Below are positions 1 through 11,208 of a stretch of 64,000 bases of DNA, piece after piece. The notes under the pieces were generated by a model, which had not been told where the DNA came from, ran no database searches, and saw only the letters and a program-made list of their open reading frames with translations. Each line of letters opens with the position of its first letter. Positions within the stretch are counted from its first letter, which is position 1. The stretch is taken from NCBI RefSeq assembly GCF_009905375.1, contig NC_133657.1, forward strand, positions 2,728,001-2,792,000, in the 5' to 3' direction. The position numbers and the translations under genes are program-made. This DNA is from Apium graveolens (lineage: Eukaryota; Streptophyta; Magnoliopsida; Apiales; Apiaceae).

Positions 1-11
1 CTCTCTCATTT

Positions 12-1265
12 TTGGCTTATGCTGCTCACAAACAGTTTACAGTCTTTCAAATGGATGTAAAAAGTGCTTTTCTAAATGGAGAACTGGTAGAGGAAGTCTA
101 TGTTGAACAACCTCCAGGTTCTGCAGACTCAAATTTTCCTACTCATGTCTACAGACTTGATAAAGCACTTTATGACCTTAAGCAAGCTCCAAGAGCATGG
201 TATGAGACCTTAGCTCAGTTTCTTCTGGAAAGTGAATTTAACAGAGGAACTATTGACAAAACATTATTTTATCTCAACCATGAAAAGGACTTACTTTTGG
301 TGCAGATATATGTTGATGATATCATTTTTGGTTCTACAAATGACAGACTTTGTAAGAAGTTTGCCAAACTAATGCAGTCAAGATATCAAATGAGTATGAT
401 GGGAGAACTTAGCTATTTTCTGGGCCTTCCAGTCAAGCAGAATAAAGAAGGAACTTTTATTTGTCAATCTAAGTATACCAGAAAATTGTTGAAGAAGTTT
501 GGAATGCAAGATTGTTCAAGTGCATCCACTCCTATGGCCACTACAACAAAATTGGATAAGAATACTGGTATATCAGTAGATATTACTGATTACAGAGGTA
601 TGATTGGCTCACTACTCTATCTAACTGCAAGTAGACCTGATATCATGTATGCTACCTGTCTTTGTGCAAGATTTCAAGCAGATCCAAGAGAACCTCACTT
701 AACAGATGTGAAAAGGATTTTCAAGTACCTTAAGGGTACAGCTGATCTGGGATTGTGGTATCCTAGAGAATCAGACTTTAAGCTAATAGGTTAATCATAT
801 GCAGATTTTGCAGGATGCAAAATTGACAGGAAAAGTACAAGTGGAAGCTGCCAATTTCTTAGAGGCGGATTGGTTTCTTGGTTTAGCAAGAAACATAAGT
901 CAATTTCCACATCAACTGCAGAAGCAGAATACATTGCTGCAGGAAGCTGTTGTGCACAGATTCTTTGGATGAAGAATCAGTTACTCGATTATGGGTTAAC
1001 ATATTCTAAAATCTCTATTTACTGTGATAATCAAAGTGCTATTGCTATGACAGGTAATCCAGTTTAGCACTCAATGACAAAGCACATCAGCATAAGGTAC
1101 CACTTCATAAGGGAACATGTGGATGAAGGTACAATGGAATTGCATTTTGTTCCAACAGATCAACAACTAGCAGACATCTTCACCAAACCACTGTGTGAAG
1201 CTACTTTTACTAGATTGGTAAATGAACTTGGAATGGTTTCAGGTTCTATCTCTAAATCTGCTTAG
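12..1265 (+). pseudogene. Copia pol 3' end: reverse transcriptase and RNase H (copy 1)
   Basis: This is the C-terminal part of a Copia polyprotein that copies element RNA into DNA (RT) and removes the RNA strand (RNase H). The RT block has [14 protein letters not shown], an ALYDLKQAP motif in which the usual G is D, and the catalytic YVDDIIFG near 305-330. RNase H shows STAEAEYIAA (about 915-945) and the DNQSAIAM block. The reading frame continues upstream of the window edge. One frame runs through to 1265, but is broken by in-frame TAA at 792-794 and TAG at 1065-1067, so it is a pseudogene. The ending GMVSGSISKSA is nearly identical to the end of the minus-strand copy at 56035. Confidence 0.92.
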
Positions 1266-2592
1266 TTTATGTTCGGATACATCAGATTTTATGATCAGTA
1301 TTTACATATATTACTATATTTGTGTATTCTGTGCTTAATTTGAAATTTTCCTAAGGGCTGATTGTTGTCTGATGTGAATTTTTAAACTCTGATAGTGATA
1401 TGCATGTTTCTGTGACTATTCTATCCAATGAGGATAACTGTGCTAGATGCTGACCTAGTAGTCTCTAATATACTGATATCACATGTTTGAAGTAATTATT
1501 TATGTGGAAATACTGTTAACACAAGCAAATTCTGATATTGAGCTTAGTTAGGTTTACTTTGTATATCTTATTACTAAGTCAAAAACTAGAATAATGCTTC
1601 TTATCTATTAAGTACTGATGTTGGTAAATCTTATGAATGTACTAAGTGCTGATAAACCTCACTTATCAAAAGAAAAAGTAAAGAAAAAGAAATAAATGTC
1701 AGGTACTCCTTTGAGATCTAGAGTAAAAATGTGGAAGGGAAGACCCAAGTGCATTGCTGGTATTAAGTAATATGCATTAGAAAAGCAAATTTTTCTTGGT
1801 GACTTTTCACACTCTATGATTACTGGAGAAATAATTTGACTACAACATAAATTCTGATAAACAGTCGTGACTCACTTACACTGAGAAGCCACTGTAAAAA
1901 GGAATTTCAAAAGATTCATAAAATGAGCCCAAAACAGTTAATGATAACTCATGCATAAAATTCATTCTACAGTAGACTTCAGCATAATAACAGATTTTGA
2001 GCACAATTCTTAGTTATGCCTTATTTCTAAGACGTACTGAAGTAAATCAGACTTTACTCTTTGTCTGATATTTAGCTTATTGCACACACTTACACTTCAC
2101 ATGAATGATGAAAATTATTGTGATGATAAATTTTGTTTTAGATGAACAGTTTAAGTGTTAGTTGCATAAATTCTGAGGACAAGTTCTGATGATTAAGTTC
2201 TGAGGAAACCATATCAGTACTTGTGTGAAGAATTACAGGGATAAACATTCACTTTTCGAGTTAAGGAGCCATATTCTGATGACTTTTAAATCCTGATAAT
2301 AATCAAGTTCTAATACTGACGTGACAATATTTATTTACTTGGTTAATTTTTGGTCATTACTTCAACGGTCATATTTTTCTTTCGGAATATTGATTTATGT
2401 GAGATAAATCAGTCATAATCATTATGGGTTAGTGGTTAACGTGTATGTCCTGAAAAACTGCATGTGCACGGTAATTATTGCTTATTTTACGTGCCCATTA
2501 ACTCTTGCTCTAACCGTTTACTGACTGTTCACATGGTGCCAGGTGTAAAGTGTATCCCATGCTTCAAAAATACAACTGTTGAGTGGAGAGAG
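1266..2592 (+). other. Non-coding spacer between pol and the extra ORF (SIRE copy 1)
   Basis: No reading frame of note. The spacer is AT-rich and full of short repeats of the type TTCTGAT / AAGTTCTGAT / TCAGTACTT, the same words that fill the LTRs of this family. It aligns by eye with 56034-54950 of the minus-strand copy, including the words around the octamer CATATCAC and the conserved block near 2440-2510 (AAAACTGCATGTG then GTGCCCATTAACT). Conservation of a 1.3-kb non-coding spacer in two copies suggests it belongs to the element and may hold regulatory sequence for the downstream frame. Confidence 0.6.
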
Positions 2593-2600
2593 TATATATA
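2593..2600 (+). promoter_or_regulatory. TATA-like box upstream of the SIRE extra ORF (copy 1)
   Basis: TATATATA lies about 175-180 bases before the ATG at 2775, followed by a CT-rich leader. The minus-strand copy has TATAAGTA at 53757-53764, about 155-160 bases before the equivalent ATG. A similar box at a similar distance in both copies suggests an internal promoter. This is inference; no transcript data are available. Confidence 0.45.
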
Positions 2601-2657
2601 TGAGAGATAAAAGATTTTCTAATCTTTTACTTACTTTTCTATTCTAAATCTCTTTTA

Positions 2658-2659
<2 letters not shown>

Positions 2660-2691
<32 letters not shown>
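2660..2691 (+). repeat. (CT)n microsatellite in the leader of the extra ORF
   Basis: An uninterrupted TC/CT dinucleotide run of about 31 bases inside the presumed 5' leader. CT-rich leaders are common in plant mRNAs. The equivalent region of the second copy (53690-53760) is CT-rich on its coding strand but not a pure microsatellite. Confidence 0.8.
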
Positions 2692-2697
<6 letters not shown>

Positions 2698-2774
2698 CTG
2701 AAGTTGTTTTTTCTCTCAGGCCTTTTCACAAACACTTTGCGCATATTCTCGCAATCACTTAATTTCTCACAGAG

Positions 2775-5700
2775 ATGGCACCAAAAGACGTAATTTTCAA
2801 TGGGGCTAAGTTTGTTCCTAATAACTTCTCCGCTATTCCTAGCAAGTCAGAAGCCCCATCCGAGCTTCACTTCATTCAGGACTTTCTTACTAGTTCTGAT
2901 ATTGGGTACGCTTTGACCCAACCTGATGCAGTCTCTGATACTCAAGTGCTGGAGTTCTGGAGAAGCGGAGTATATGATGATGGTGGTGCTCAAGGTTCCC
3001 CAAGTATTATTTTTTCATCAGGGGAGGATGAGCATGTCGTGACATTGGCCACGGTTCGACAAGCACTGCAACTTCTCGAAAACTGTGTTTATACTACTGT
3101 TGAGGAGCCAATTCTTCAAAACATGATGGCCAGTCTGGGGTATGAGAGGACATTGGCAAAGCTGGGTCAGTTGAAGAGATCTTATATAAGAGGGAATGGA
3201 GTTTCTTCTTTGACTGCATAACCAAGGCTTTTGCAAACAAATGTTCTAATTTCGATGCAATCCCCATATTCAGCCAACAAATCGGGTATGCTCTCATTAA
3301 CCAAACTGATTTTGATTATGCAAGTGATGTCTTAGGTTTCATTGGGGATAGAATGACAGAAGACAGAAATACTGTTTATTTTGCCAGATTTTGCCAGCTT
3401 ATTTATAGTTTTTATTGTGATGATAAGCCCCAATCAGCTAGTGAATTAATTCCATCATTCAGACTAGCTAAAAGAGCTTTTAATGACTTACTATCTACTG
3501 ATAATAAGAAGGTTGTGTTAAGACCCCTCCAAGTTCCTTTATCTGTCAAACAAGCCTTAATAACCTATGATCCACTTAAATACACTGAACTATATCCTGA
3601 TGTCCCACCATCAGAACCTCAACCATCAGCACCTCCCACCTCTACACAAATACCTCCAACTTCTCAACCGCAACCTTCAGAATCAACAGTGAAGCCTTCA
3701 TATTCCAAACCTAAGAGGACTAAGATAGTCCCTCAGATTGAACAGAAAAGAAGGAAAATTATTCTGAGAGATGAATCGGATGATGAGGAACAGGTTCTAA
3801 TAACAAAACCTGTTGTTGTAGAAGCTGAGAAGATCTTTTCTCAGAGAGATACTGTAACTGGGAGTTCTAGGCCTCTTAAAAGGCTTAGAAAGCTAATTCC
3901 CGATGATAAAACTCCTACAGTGTCTCCACCTTTAAAGAAATTGAAGAAATAGAGAGCTCACAGGGACATAGTTGAGTTAGATTCAGAGGATGTAGTGGAA
4001 GCAGCTAAGGAAGGGGGTCAGAAATCTCTGATCTCAATAGAACCAGTTGTTATTGAATCACTTCCTTCTGCACAACCAGAAACTGCTCAAGACAGAATAC
4101 ATACACCTCCTATGTCATCTATAGTTGAACCAGTATATACTGAAGACCCTGGTGCAAGTTCTGAAATTGACATACATAACTTGGTTGTATCTGAGTTTTT
4201 GTACTTTGGAGCTCCACAAACTCACATCACTCCACCAACAACACCAATTCCTGATGCTGATTTCAATCCAGAAATGCCTACAACACCTTCTCTGCATCTG
4301 GATATTGAAGATCGGATTTTAGGTGAGCATCAGAATATGGATGTTGATCAGAACTTAGCTGCAGATCAAAATTTAGAGGATGATGTTGAAGCCTCTATAG
4401 CCTCACATACTGATATTTTATCAGAGGATGATGATGCTGCAGGCTCTGTAAGTTCTGATGCAGATAATGCTGAACTTACTGGTGAAGCTGCTATAAATGA
4501 AGATGCTGATACAGCTGGTCCATCTGGACATGCACCTCAACAAATACTCAACAAAGCTGAATTAATCAAGAAGTTTGTTAGACATGATGCACCAGTACCT
4601 TGGAGTGAAACTCCTAGAGGACAGGAGTGGACTAAGGAATGGAACTCAGTTAGTTTTGTTCCTACTAAAAAAATTCTTGCTGAGCACCTTGCCAAAGCTG
4701 ATGAAATGATGATAAATGATGATTTCAAGGCACAACTGAGAGTTACTGCATTGAGTACTAGGCACCTTCTAGGTCAACACTCAACAACTCATGCTAAGGT
4801 GAATAAAATTCAAGAAACCTTGATCCAACAAGATATGAATGTGAAACTTGAAAAGAACAGGTTTTTCAAGCCAGCCTTTGACAAAATTGGGTATATTGAA
4901 AAGACTCAGGAGAAGCAACAAGCTCAGATAGATGAAATTCTAAAGAATCAAGTTTCTCAACAAAATCAACTCAATGAGATCCAATCCTCAGTGGAATTGA
5001 TTGTCTCTCTTCTTTTACCTGCTGATGCCAAAAAGGGGGAGAAAGTGATTAAGTCCAAATGCAAATCTATTAAGTCACTGAAGGGTAAGGATGATGGAAA
5101 AGATGATCAGGGAAACTCTGGAATGGGTGGAGGTCATGGTCAAGGCAAAGATTTTTTATCAAGCAAAGCTGGAACTACAAGTCAAAGAACAAGTTCTAAT
5201 ACTGGGAGAAGAATATGTTCGGATACTGGTAAAAGGATAAGTTCTACTGAACATCTGGAACTTGATGAAGAGATTTCTAAGAGATTATTTCTTAAAGAAA
5301 ATCCTGGAATGGACTTTGAAAGTCTAAAAGAAGAAGAAGCTAGACTTAAAGCAGAAAAAGTCAAATCCAAGTCTAAAGCTTCTGTTGTTGAAAAGAAACT
5401 TCCAAAGCCTAAGGGCATTGTGATAAAAGAAAGGTCAATTTCTGAGGCAACTAAAGCCAAATCACAAGTGGAGGTAGATCCTAGATCCAAGGGCAAAGAA
5501 AAAGTTGATGAACCTGTAAAGGTATATATGCCAATCATGGATCTGGAGACAAAATCTGATGAAGATGCTAGTCTGATTTTGAAGAAGAAGGATATTCAAA
5601 CAACATCTGACAGAGCTCATATTGTTCAAGATCAAGACTTAGTAAATTCTGATATGACAATGAAGCAAGCAACCTCTGACATAGCTCAAGTTGGCTTGAT

Positions 5701-6524
5701 ATCAGAAGATAAGGAAAATGAAAACTCTGACATTGCTCATGTTAAACCTACAAAAATGCTACTACCAGGATTCACAAAAGCTCAACAGACTCAACCTTTG
5801 AAGACTACATCAAGTGATTTGAAGCAAGAGTTGTTACATGAAAGGAAGCAAGAGACAAATCTGGATTGGGTAGTTCTAAAGAGAAGAGAATTCACAACAC
5901 TACTAATGATCCAACTTCCTTGAGTGAACCAGGTGTGGGAACAACTCCTGAGAGATTGAATCGACTGGAATCTGTACAAATGGTTTACCATTCTGTGTTG
6001 AAAGAACATATTTTATTATACTTTATGACAGATGGAAGGGCCATATCAGGCAGAATGCTATTCCACTGAAGTAGTTTGAAGAACTGGAACATGTTCTATT
6101 CCTACTTCAAGTGAAAGACAGGTTAACAAATAGTGCTGTTGGTTATTTAAAGTCACAAATTCAAAGACAGAAGAAGCTTTACTCTGTAAAGTCTGACAAC
6201 ACATATTGTCCTAATTACAGAGATCACAAGGGTGATATTCTCGAAATGAAGCCTAACTCTGCTAAAATCATATCTACTTTTCTGGGTTATAAGGCTGTGG
6301 AATTCAATCTAGAGTCTGATAAGGCATATCTAATTAGACTAGAGCAGGAGATAAGAAAAGCTAAAATAAATGATCTAAGGGCTGCTATTTTTCAAACTGG
6401 TGAAGATACAGCTGAACTAAAAGATGCAAAAAGGAGGATGGTTAATGAACTTGAATATGTTGAGAGAAGTCTTTTAAGGAATTATCTCAGAACAACTCCT
6501 GACATCAAAGAGATCAGAAATTGA
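2775..6524 (+). pseudogene. Extra ORF downstream of pol in SIRE element, function unknown (copy 1)
   Basis: Starts at ATG 2775 (MAPKDVIFNG). N-terminal region (2775 to about 3600) is folded-looking, with aromatic and hydrophobic spacing. It is followed by a Pro/Ser-rich stretch, a basic motif near KRTKIV and QKRRKIIL (3715-3765, possible nuclear signal), a long acidic Ser/Asp/Glu-rich region, a coiled-coil-like part (4770-5010, Gln/Lys-rich), a Gly-rich GMGGGHGQG, a Lys-rich region, and a conserved C-terminal block ending PDIKEIRN at 6524. No signal peptide or membrane segment is seen, so it does not look like an envelope protein. Lesions: a 1-base shift near 3195-3210, TAG at 3950-3952, shifts near 5860 and 6060-6110. 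A homologous frame is at 53604-50277 on the minus strand. No enzymatic motif recognised. Confidence 0.8.
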
Positions 6525-6713
6525 AGCAAAGTCAAAGATCTACAACTACTTAAATTCTGAAGTGTATACAGACTGAAGCTTTTATCAAACTTTAAGGATG
6601 GTAAAGCTATAAGGACTATAAGTTGTAGTTATCTAGTCAAATTCGCATGCATTTGTACTTAATGTTTTTGACATCATCAAATATCTGTTGAACTTGTATA
6701 TTATGCTAATTTA

Positions 6714-6728
6714 CAAGTTGGGGGAGAT
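6714..6728 (+). other. Polypurine tract of SIRE copy 1
   Basis: AAGTTGGGGGAGAT directly abuts the LTR start at 6729. It is the expected priming site for plus-strand DNA synthesis. The same tract occurs next to the 3' LTR of the second copy (50075-50090, minus strand). Confidence 0.85.
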
Positions 6729-7346
6729 TGTTAGATATTTTTGTGATGTCATATCTAATATGATTTGTGTTTAGTTTTCAGATCTTACTTAAACAGGACA
6801 AATCAGTACTTAACTGAAAATCAGCACTTATACTGAAGTCAGGACTTAAGATATCAGAACTTAAGTTATCAGAACTTAAGTTATCAGAAGATATTTATCA
6901 GGAGATAATATCAGGACTTAAGGAGATGTTCAGATAAGGCAGAGAGCTGATTGAAAGGAAAGAAGATCGAGACAAAGACAAAAAGAAATATGCATGAAGA
7001 AGAATTCTATGAAGAATAGGATACTTGGAAGAGAAGATATCTGATTGATATATTTTAGGAAGCAGAATTGTATTCAATATCAATTAGAAGATTATCTTGT
7101 AACTGTGTGTCTATTAAACACAGGCATAGGGTTTACACTATAATTGTTATCATTATCGAGAATATTATTCATTGTAACCCTAGCAGCTCTCGTGATAATT
7201 TTTTCATCACTGAGAGAGAATAATTCTTTGTAACAGAGTTTATTGTGTTGAATAAAATCTGTGATCTATTACTTAAGTTCTTATATTCGATTTGATTGTA
7301 GTAAACACTGTATTCAACCCCCTTCTACAGTGTGTGAGACCTAACA
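6729..7346 (+). repeat. 3' LTR of SIRE copy 1 (618 bp)
   Basis: Begins TGTTAGATAT after the polypurine tract and ends GACCTAACA, so it has TG...CA termini with the inverted hexamer TGTTAG/CTAACA. It aligns along its whole length with the two 607-bp LTRs of the minus-strand element. Gypsy integrase sequence starts directly afterwards. Confidence 0.92.
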
Positions 7347-8067
7347 TGCATAAAGTTTATGGACAACATTTTGATGAGGTTCAGGATTCCACGAGTCCTA
7401 GTATCAGATAACGGACCACAGTTCATTGGATCAGAATTCGAGTCCTACCTTCAGGAGCGCGGGATCAAGCACAAAAAAATATCAGTAGCATATCCCCAAG
7501 GAAATGGGCAAGTAGAAGTCACCAATAAAATCCTGCTCCGGGGTATTGAAAAGAGACTCAAAAAGAGCAAGAGCAAATGGCCAGAAGAATTGCCAAGCGT
7601 ACTATGGTCCTACAGGCTACAGGACAAGCCCCGGGATAAGCACCAGAGATACTCCATTCAAACTACCTTATGACACAGAAGCAATGCTTCCTATTGAGGT
7701 GAGATCTCCTTTTCACAGAGCAATAAACTTTGAGGAAGAAGCCAACAAAGAAGGAATCAGAACAAACATGGAGCTAATTGATGAGGTCCGGGACCAAGCT
7801 GTAGAAAGGATGGAAAGATACAAGGAGAAGACCAGAGAGCACTTCAGTAAGAAGTCTTGAATAAAAAACTTCCGAGTGGGAGACTTAGTTCTTCGAGACA
7901 CAGAAGCATCAGATCCTACAAACACTGGAAAGCTAATGCCCAAATGGGAAGGACCATACAAGGTCAAAGAAGTTTTGAGGCCAGGAACCTACAAACTCTT
8001 GAACATGGATGGCTCAGAAGTCCCCAATACTTGGCATGGACTAAGACTAAGGAAATTCTACCAATAG
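7347..8067 (+). pseudogene. Gypsy integrase, catalytic core to C-terminus (Gypsy-1)
   Basis: Retroviral-type integrase that would insert element cDNA. The core has the second catalytic Asp in SDNGPQF (near 7408) and the Glu in NGQVEVTNK (near 7515), consistent with D-D-35-E. The C-terminal beta-barrel is seen as FRVGDLVLRD (7870-7900) and PKWEGPYKV, ending RLRKFYQ with TAG at 8065-8067. No chromodomain follows, as expected for Tat. A frameshift near 7615-7640 and an in-frame TGA at 7858-7860 break the frame. The N-terminal zinc-binding part and first Asp are absent because the SIRE insertion cuts the gene at 7346/7347. Confidence 0.9.
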
Positions 8068-8200
8068 GAAAAAACAAACAAAGCAACCAACATCTTGTAG
8101 CCAATATGGCAAGCAACCAATTTGTTTTTACTTATGCTTTGTATGAATGAAACTCCAGATTAATGAAAAGCATTTCTCTCTTTACATATGTTAAAACTAT

Positions 8201-8800
8201 CCACTAGCCCGGACCAACCACGAGTATGGACTAGAGCAACCATATTTACTTAGAATTAATTTCCTAAGTAAATAAGCCATCACCAATCCGGACTAGATAT
8301 TAGCCAGGACTAGAACAACCAAATTTACTCAGAATTAACTTTCTAAGTAAATAAGCCATCACTAGTCCGGACTAGATATTAGTCAGGACTAGAACAACCA
8401 AATTTACTTAGAATTAATTTTCTAAATAAATAAGCCACCACTAGTCCGGCTCAACCATGAGTCTGGACTAGAGCAACCATATTTACTTAAAATTAATTTT
8501 CTAAGTAAAGAAGCCACCACTAGTCCGGACCAACCACGTGTCTGGACTAGAGCAACCATATTTACTTAGAATTAATTTCCTAAGTAAATAAACCATCACT
8601 AGTCTGGACTAAATATTAGTCAGGACTAGAGCAAAAATAGTCACTTAGAATTAATTTTCTAAGGAAGCAATTACTAGTCCGGACGAAATATTGGTCAGGA
8701 CTAGAGAAACAATATTTACTTTTTAATTAATTTTCTAAGTAAAAATAAGCACCTACTAATCTGGACCAAATACGAGTCTGGACTATAGCAAACATCATTA
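8201..8800 (+). repeat. 79-bp tandem array (about 7.5 units) in the Gypsy-1 3' region
   Basis: Units begin with CACTAGTCCGGAC-like words at 8202, 8281, 8360, 8439, 8518, 8597, 8672 and 8753, so six units hold a period of exactly 79 and the last two vary (75, 81). Each unit carries a TTTACTTAGAATTAATTTTC segment. Such arrays between pol and the 3' LTR are known in Tat elements and can give rise to satellite repeats. No coding content. Confidence 0.9.
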
Positions 8801-8976
8801 AATTAGAAAAACTTATAAGGCAAAAGTAAACTGCAATAGCAGAGCATAATAAAAGCAATCAAAATCAAAAACTTAAAAGTTAACCGGGCTAAAATAGCCC
8901 GGAGCCAAGTACAAATATTGCAATCATAAATCATTAAAAGTTTCAACCAACAACAAGTCACAATTCTGATAAAAAT

Positions 8977-10620
8977 CTAAGAGTCCGGGGCAGATGGCGG
9001 AAGGAAGCTAGGACAAGGACCGTCTAAGGGCTCCGGCTCCCCGAGCCCAGCTTCGATATCTTGCTTAGCCTTTATAAATTCTTGCACAAAGCTATCCCAG
9101 TCCGCCTCCAGATTGGTCTTTATGTGCTTCTCCACAACAACCCAGCAACGCCCGATCTCGGAGCACCAACATTGGCTATAGCCCTGTCATATTCTTCAGA
9201 TTTCTTGAAGGCCTCAATAACTTCTGCCTCCGGCCTCACAGAAGAAAGCTGTTTTCGGATCTCAGCTAAATTAGACTTTAAATCTGCAGCCTCCTTCTCT
9301 GCATTCTCATCCCGGGTTATAACCTCGGTGAGATGCTTATTCAGTCCGCGGAGAGATGTATCCTTAACAATGATCTGATCTCTGAGCTGACCAATCTCAA
9401 TATCTTTATCAGCGATAGAAGTCCGGGCATCCTTCAACTCATTGTAAGCAAGTGAAGCAGATCCGGCCATATTGCCACCAAGCTGCAAAAAAATAAATGC
9501 ATTCTTACAAAATATTCTAAGGCAAAACAATAAGAGCAGAACAAGAACATAAACATATTATACCTGACCCCAGAGCCGGGTACACTCCTTCATAGTGGCA
9601 TCAAATCCGGAGTGATTCATCTTCTTCCACTCGTTCTCAGTCGGGATCCCAGCCATGAAATGAGCAACCTTAATCTCCAACTCCGGACTAGATCTCTCGG
9701 GACGCTCCTCAGCCATACCCTTCCCTTTGTCCACTCCGGACCCAGCACCACCGGTAGCAGCATTCTCAGCCCGGGGAGGTTTGGAACCAACGTTTCGGAG
9801 ACGCTTCCTTTTCCGGACAACATCTACTTCAGGAACCTCCCCAAGAGGCTCAAACTCCTCCAAGTTCTTAAACTCGTCACCAATCTCAACTTCGTGATCC
9901 TGCTCCGGAACCCTTTCATTACCGACAAACTCCGGCCTGGAAACAGCGTTGCTCTGTGACCCCTCCTCCGGGGCAGCAGTGGAACCGGACCCACCAGCAA
10001 CAGTCTTCTTTGTCAGCTTGAAGGCGCTCCCCAAACCCTTCAAAGTATCACTACACGTCGAAGAAGACATGTCCGGATTATAATGCGGTAAACCTGCCAG
10101 AAAATAAAACAAAAGACAAGTCAAAACAAACAATTTACAAAGACCAACCACTATAGAGCAGTGCAGCAAAGGAAAACAGTCCGGACACAAAAAGAAATAA
10201 CTTACACCCTAGCCTATGCATAGTCCTGTGCATCATAAAAGTATCACGAGTCAGCTGGAAACCCAAACATTCACAAAAAGTAAAAACTAGCCGGATAGCA
10301 TCTCCCCGGAGAACATCCTTAGGAAACCTAGTCCGGACTCCCTCATCAGCAATATAAGGGAGGTACTGCAAATCCAAGCCCCTCGGCATAATCAGCTCCC
10401 CATTCCGGTGCTTCAATGAAGACTGTTGAATGACAGGCCTGTAAGAAGAACCGTAGCCGCACTCCGAAGCCCGGAATCGAATTTCATACAGCGGCATTTG
10501 GCTAGACCGGACCAAGTTAAAGATATGATGCCACAACTTAAAAGTGGGCTGAACCTTAAACTGGTTGCAAGAAGCAATGAACCAGGTCATCCACTTTATC
10601 CCATTGGGAGTTATCTGCAT
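8977..10620 (-). pseudogene. Antisense spliced gene of the Tat element (Gypsy-1 copy, N-terminus missing)
   Basis: Runs opposite to gag-pol. Three exons are visible on the minus strand: 10620-10206, 10093-9564 and 9482-8977, with GT...AG introns (GTAAGT...CTGGCAG and GTATAA...TTTGCAG) and frame kept across both joins. Exon A resembles the C-terminal half of the Pfam-type 'putative gypsy type transposon' domain (PF04195-like, recognised by eye). Exon B is low-complexity and charged with a basic VRKRKRLR stretch. Exon C is coiled-coil-like (NELKDARTSIADKDIEIGQL). A frameshift near 9130 precedes the natural stop at 8977-8979. The 5' part is lost and replaced by the repeat array starting at about 10650. 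Function unknown. Confidence 0.7.
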
Positions 10621-10656
10621 TGGAGAAAGTTTATATTTATACTTACAAAGATGTTT

Positions 10657-11128
10657 AACCTTAGTCCTGATTGCCCGAACTCAACCCAATCCGGACTGGG
10701 GGGCAAGAAAAGCTCAAATTCTTCTACAGACAACCAACCTTAGTCCTGATCATCTGAACTCAAAGCAATCCGGACTAGACCAAGAAAAGCTCAAATCCTG
10801 CTAAAGACAACTAACCTTAGTCCTGATTGGCTGAACCCAACGCAATCCGGACTGGGGGCAAGAAAAGCACAAATTCTTCTAAAGAAAACCAACCTTAGCC
10901 CTGATTGGCCGTACTCAACCCAATCCGGACTGGGGGGGGGGGCAAGAAAAACTCAAATTCTTCTACAGACAACCAACCTTAGTCCTGATCATCTGAACTC
11001 AACGCAATCCGGGCTGGGCCAAGAAAAACCCAAATCCTGCTAAAGACAACTAACCTTAGTCCTAATTGGTTGAACTCAACGCAATCCGGACTAGGGGCAA
11101 GAAAAGCAGAAATTCTTCTAAAGACACC
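10657..11128 (+). repeat. 78-bp tandem array with trimeric higher-order structure
   Basis: Six units start with AACCTTAGTCCTGATT-like words at 10657, 10736, 10813, 10891, 10975 and 11052 (spacing 79, 77, 78, 84, 77). Units 1 and 4 match best (ending TTCTACAGACAACC), as do 2 and 5 (GATCATCTGAACTC, TCCTGCTAAAGACAACT) and 3 and 6, so the array is an ABC trimer of about 236 bp present twice. The 84-bp spacing comes from a G-run in unit 4. All units contain CAATCCGGACT-like words. Confidence 0.88.
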
Positions 11129-11208
11129 AATCAAAAGCTCATATTCTTAAAGCAAAACCAACATTACTCCCCCATCCAGAAAATCTGCATAAGGGAGTGG
11201 GGGGCACA

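Larger units (their letters stand above)
1..7346 (+). mobile_element. SIRE-type Ty1/Copia retrotransposon, copy 1 (3' part; 5' end outside window)
   Basis: From left to right this contains the reverse transcriptase/RNase H end of pol, a 1.5-kb spacer, a long extra reading frame, a polypurine tract and a 3' LTR that ends at 7346 where Gypsy integrase sequence resumes. The pol sequence and the LTR are clearly the same family as the near-complete element at 49468-62401. Sirevirus (SIRE/Maximus) membership is inferred from the RT signature YVDDIIFGS followed by the [10 protein letters not shown] block and from the presence of extra coding sequence after pol. The five bases after the LTR are TGCAT; the matching target-site copy would lie left of the window. 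All coding parts carry stops or frameshifts, so the copy is not autonomous. Confidence 0.9.

Noticed and set aside
2775..6524. Envelope gene of a Sirevirus
   Set aside because: No signal peptide, transmembrane helix or fusion-like segment is visible; the protein is charged and low-complexity with a basic nuclear-type motif.
8201..8800. CRISPR-like array
   Set aside because: Repeats are head-to-tail without unique spacers, and the genome is a plant nuclear one.
9612..9959. Plus-strand 115-residue frame
   Set aside because: It is the shadow of exon B of the antisense gene, which has splice sites and a homologue to support it.
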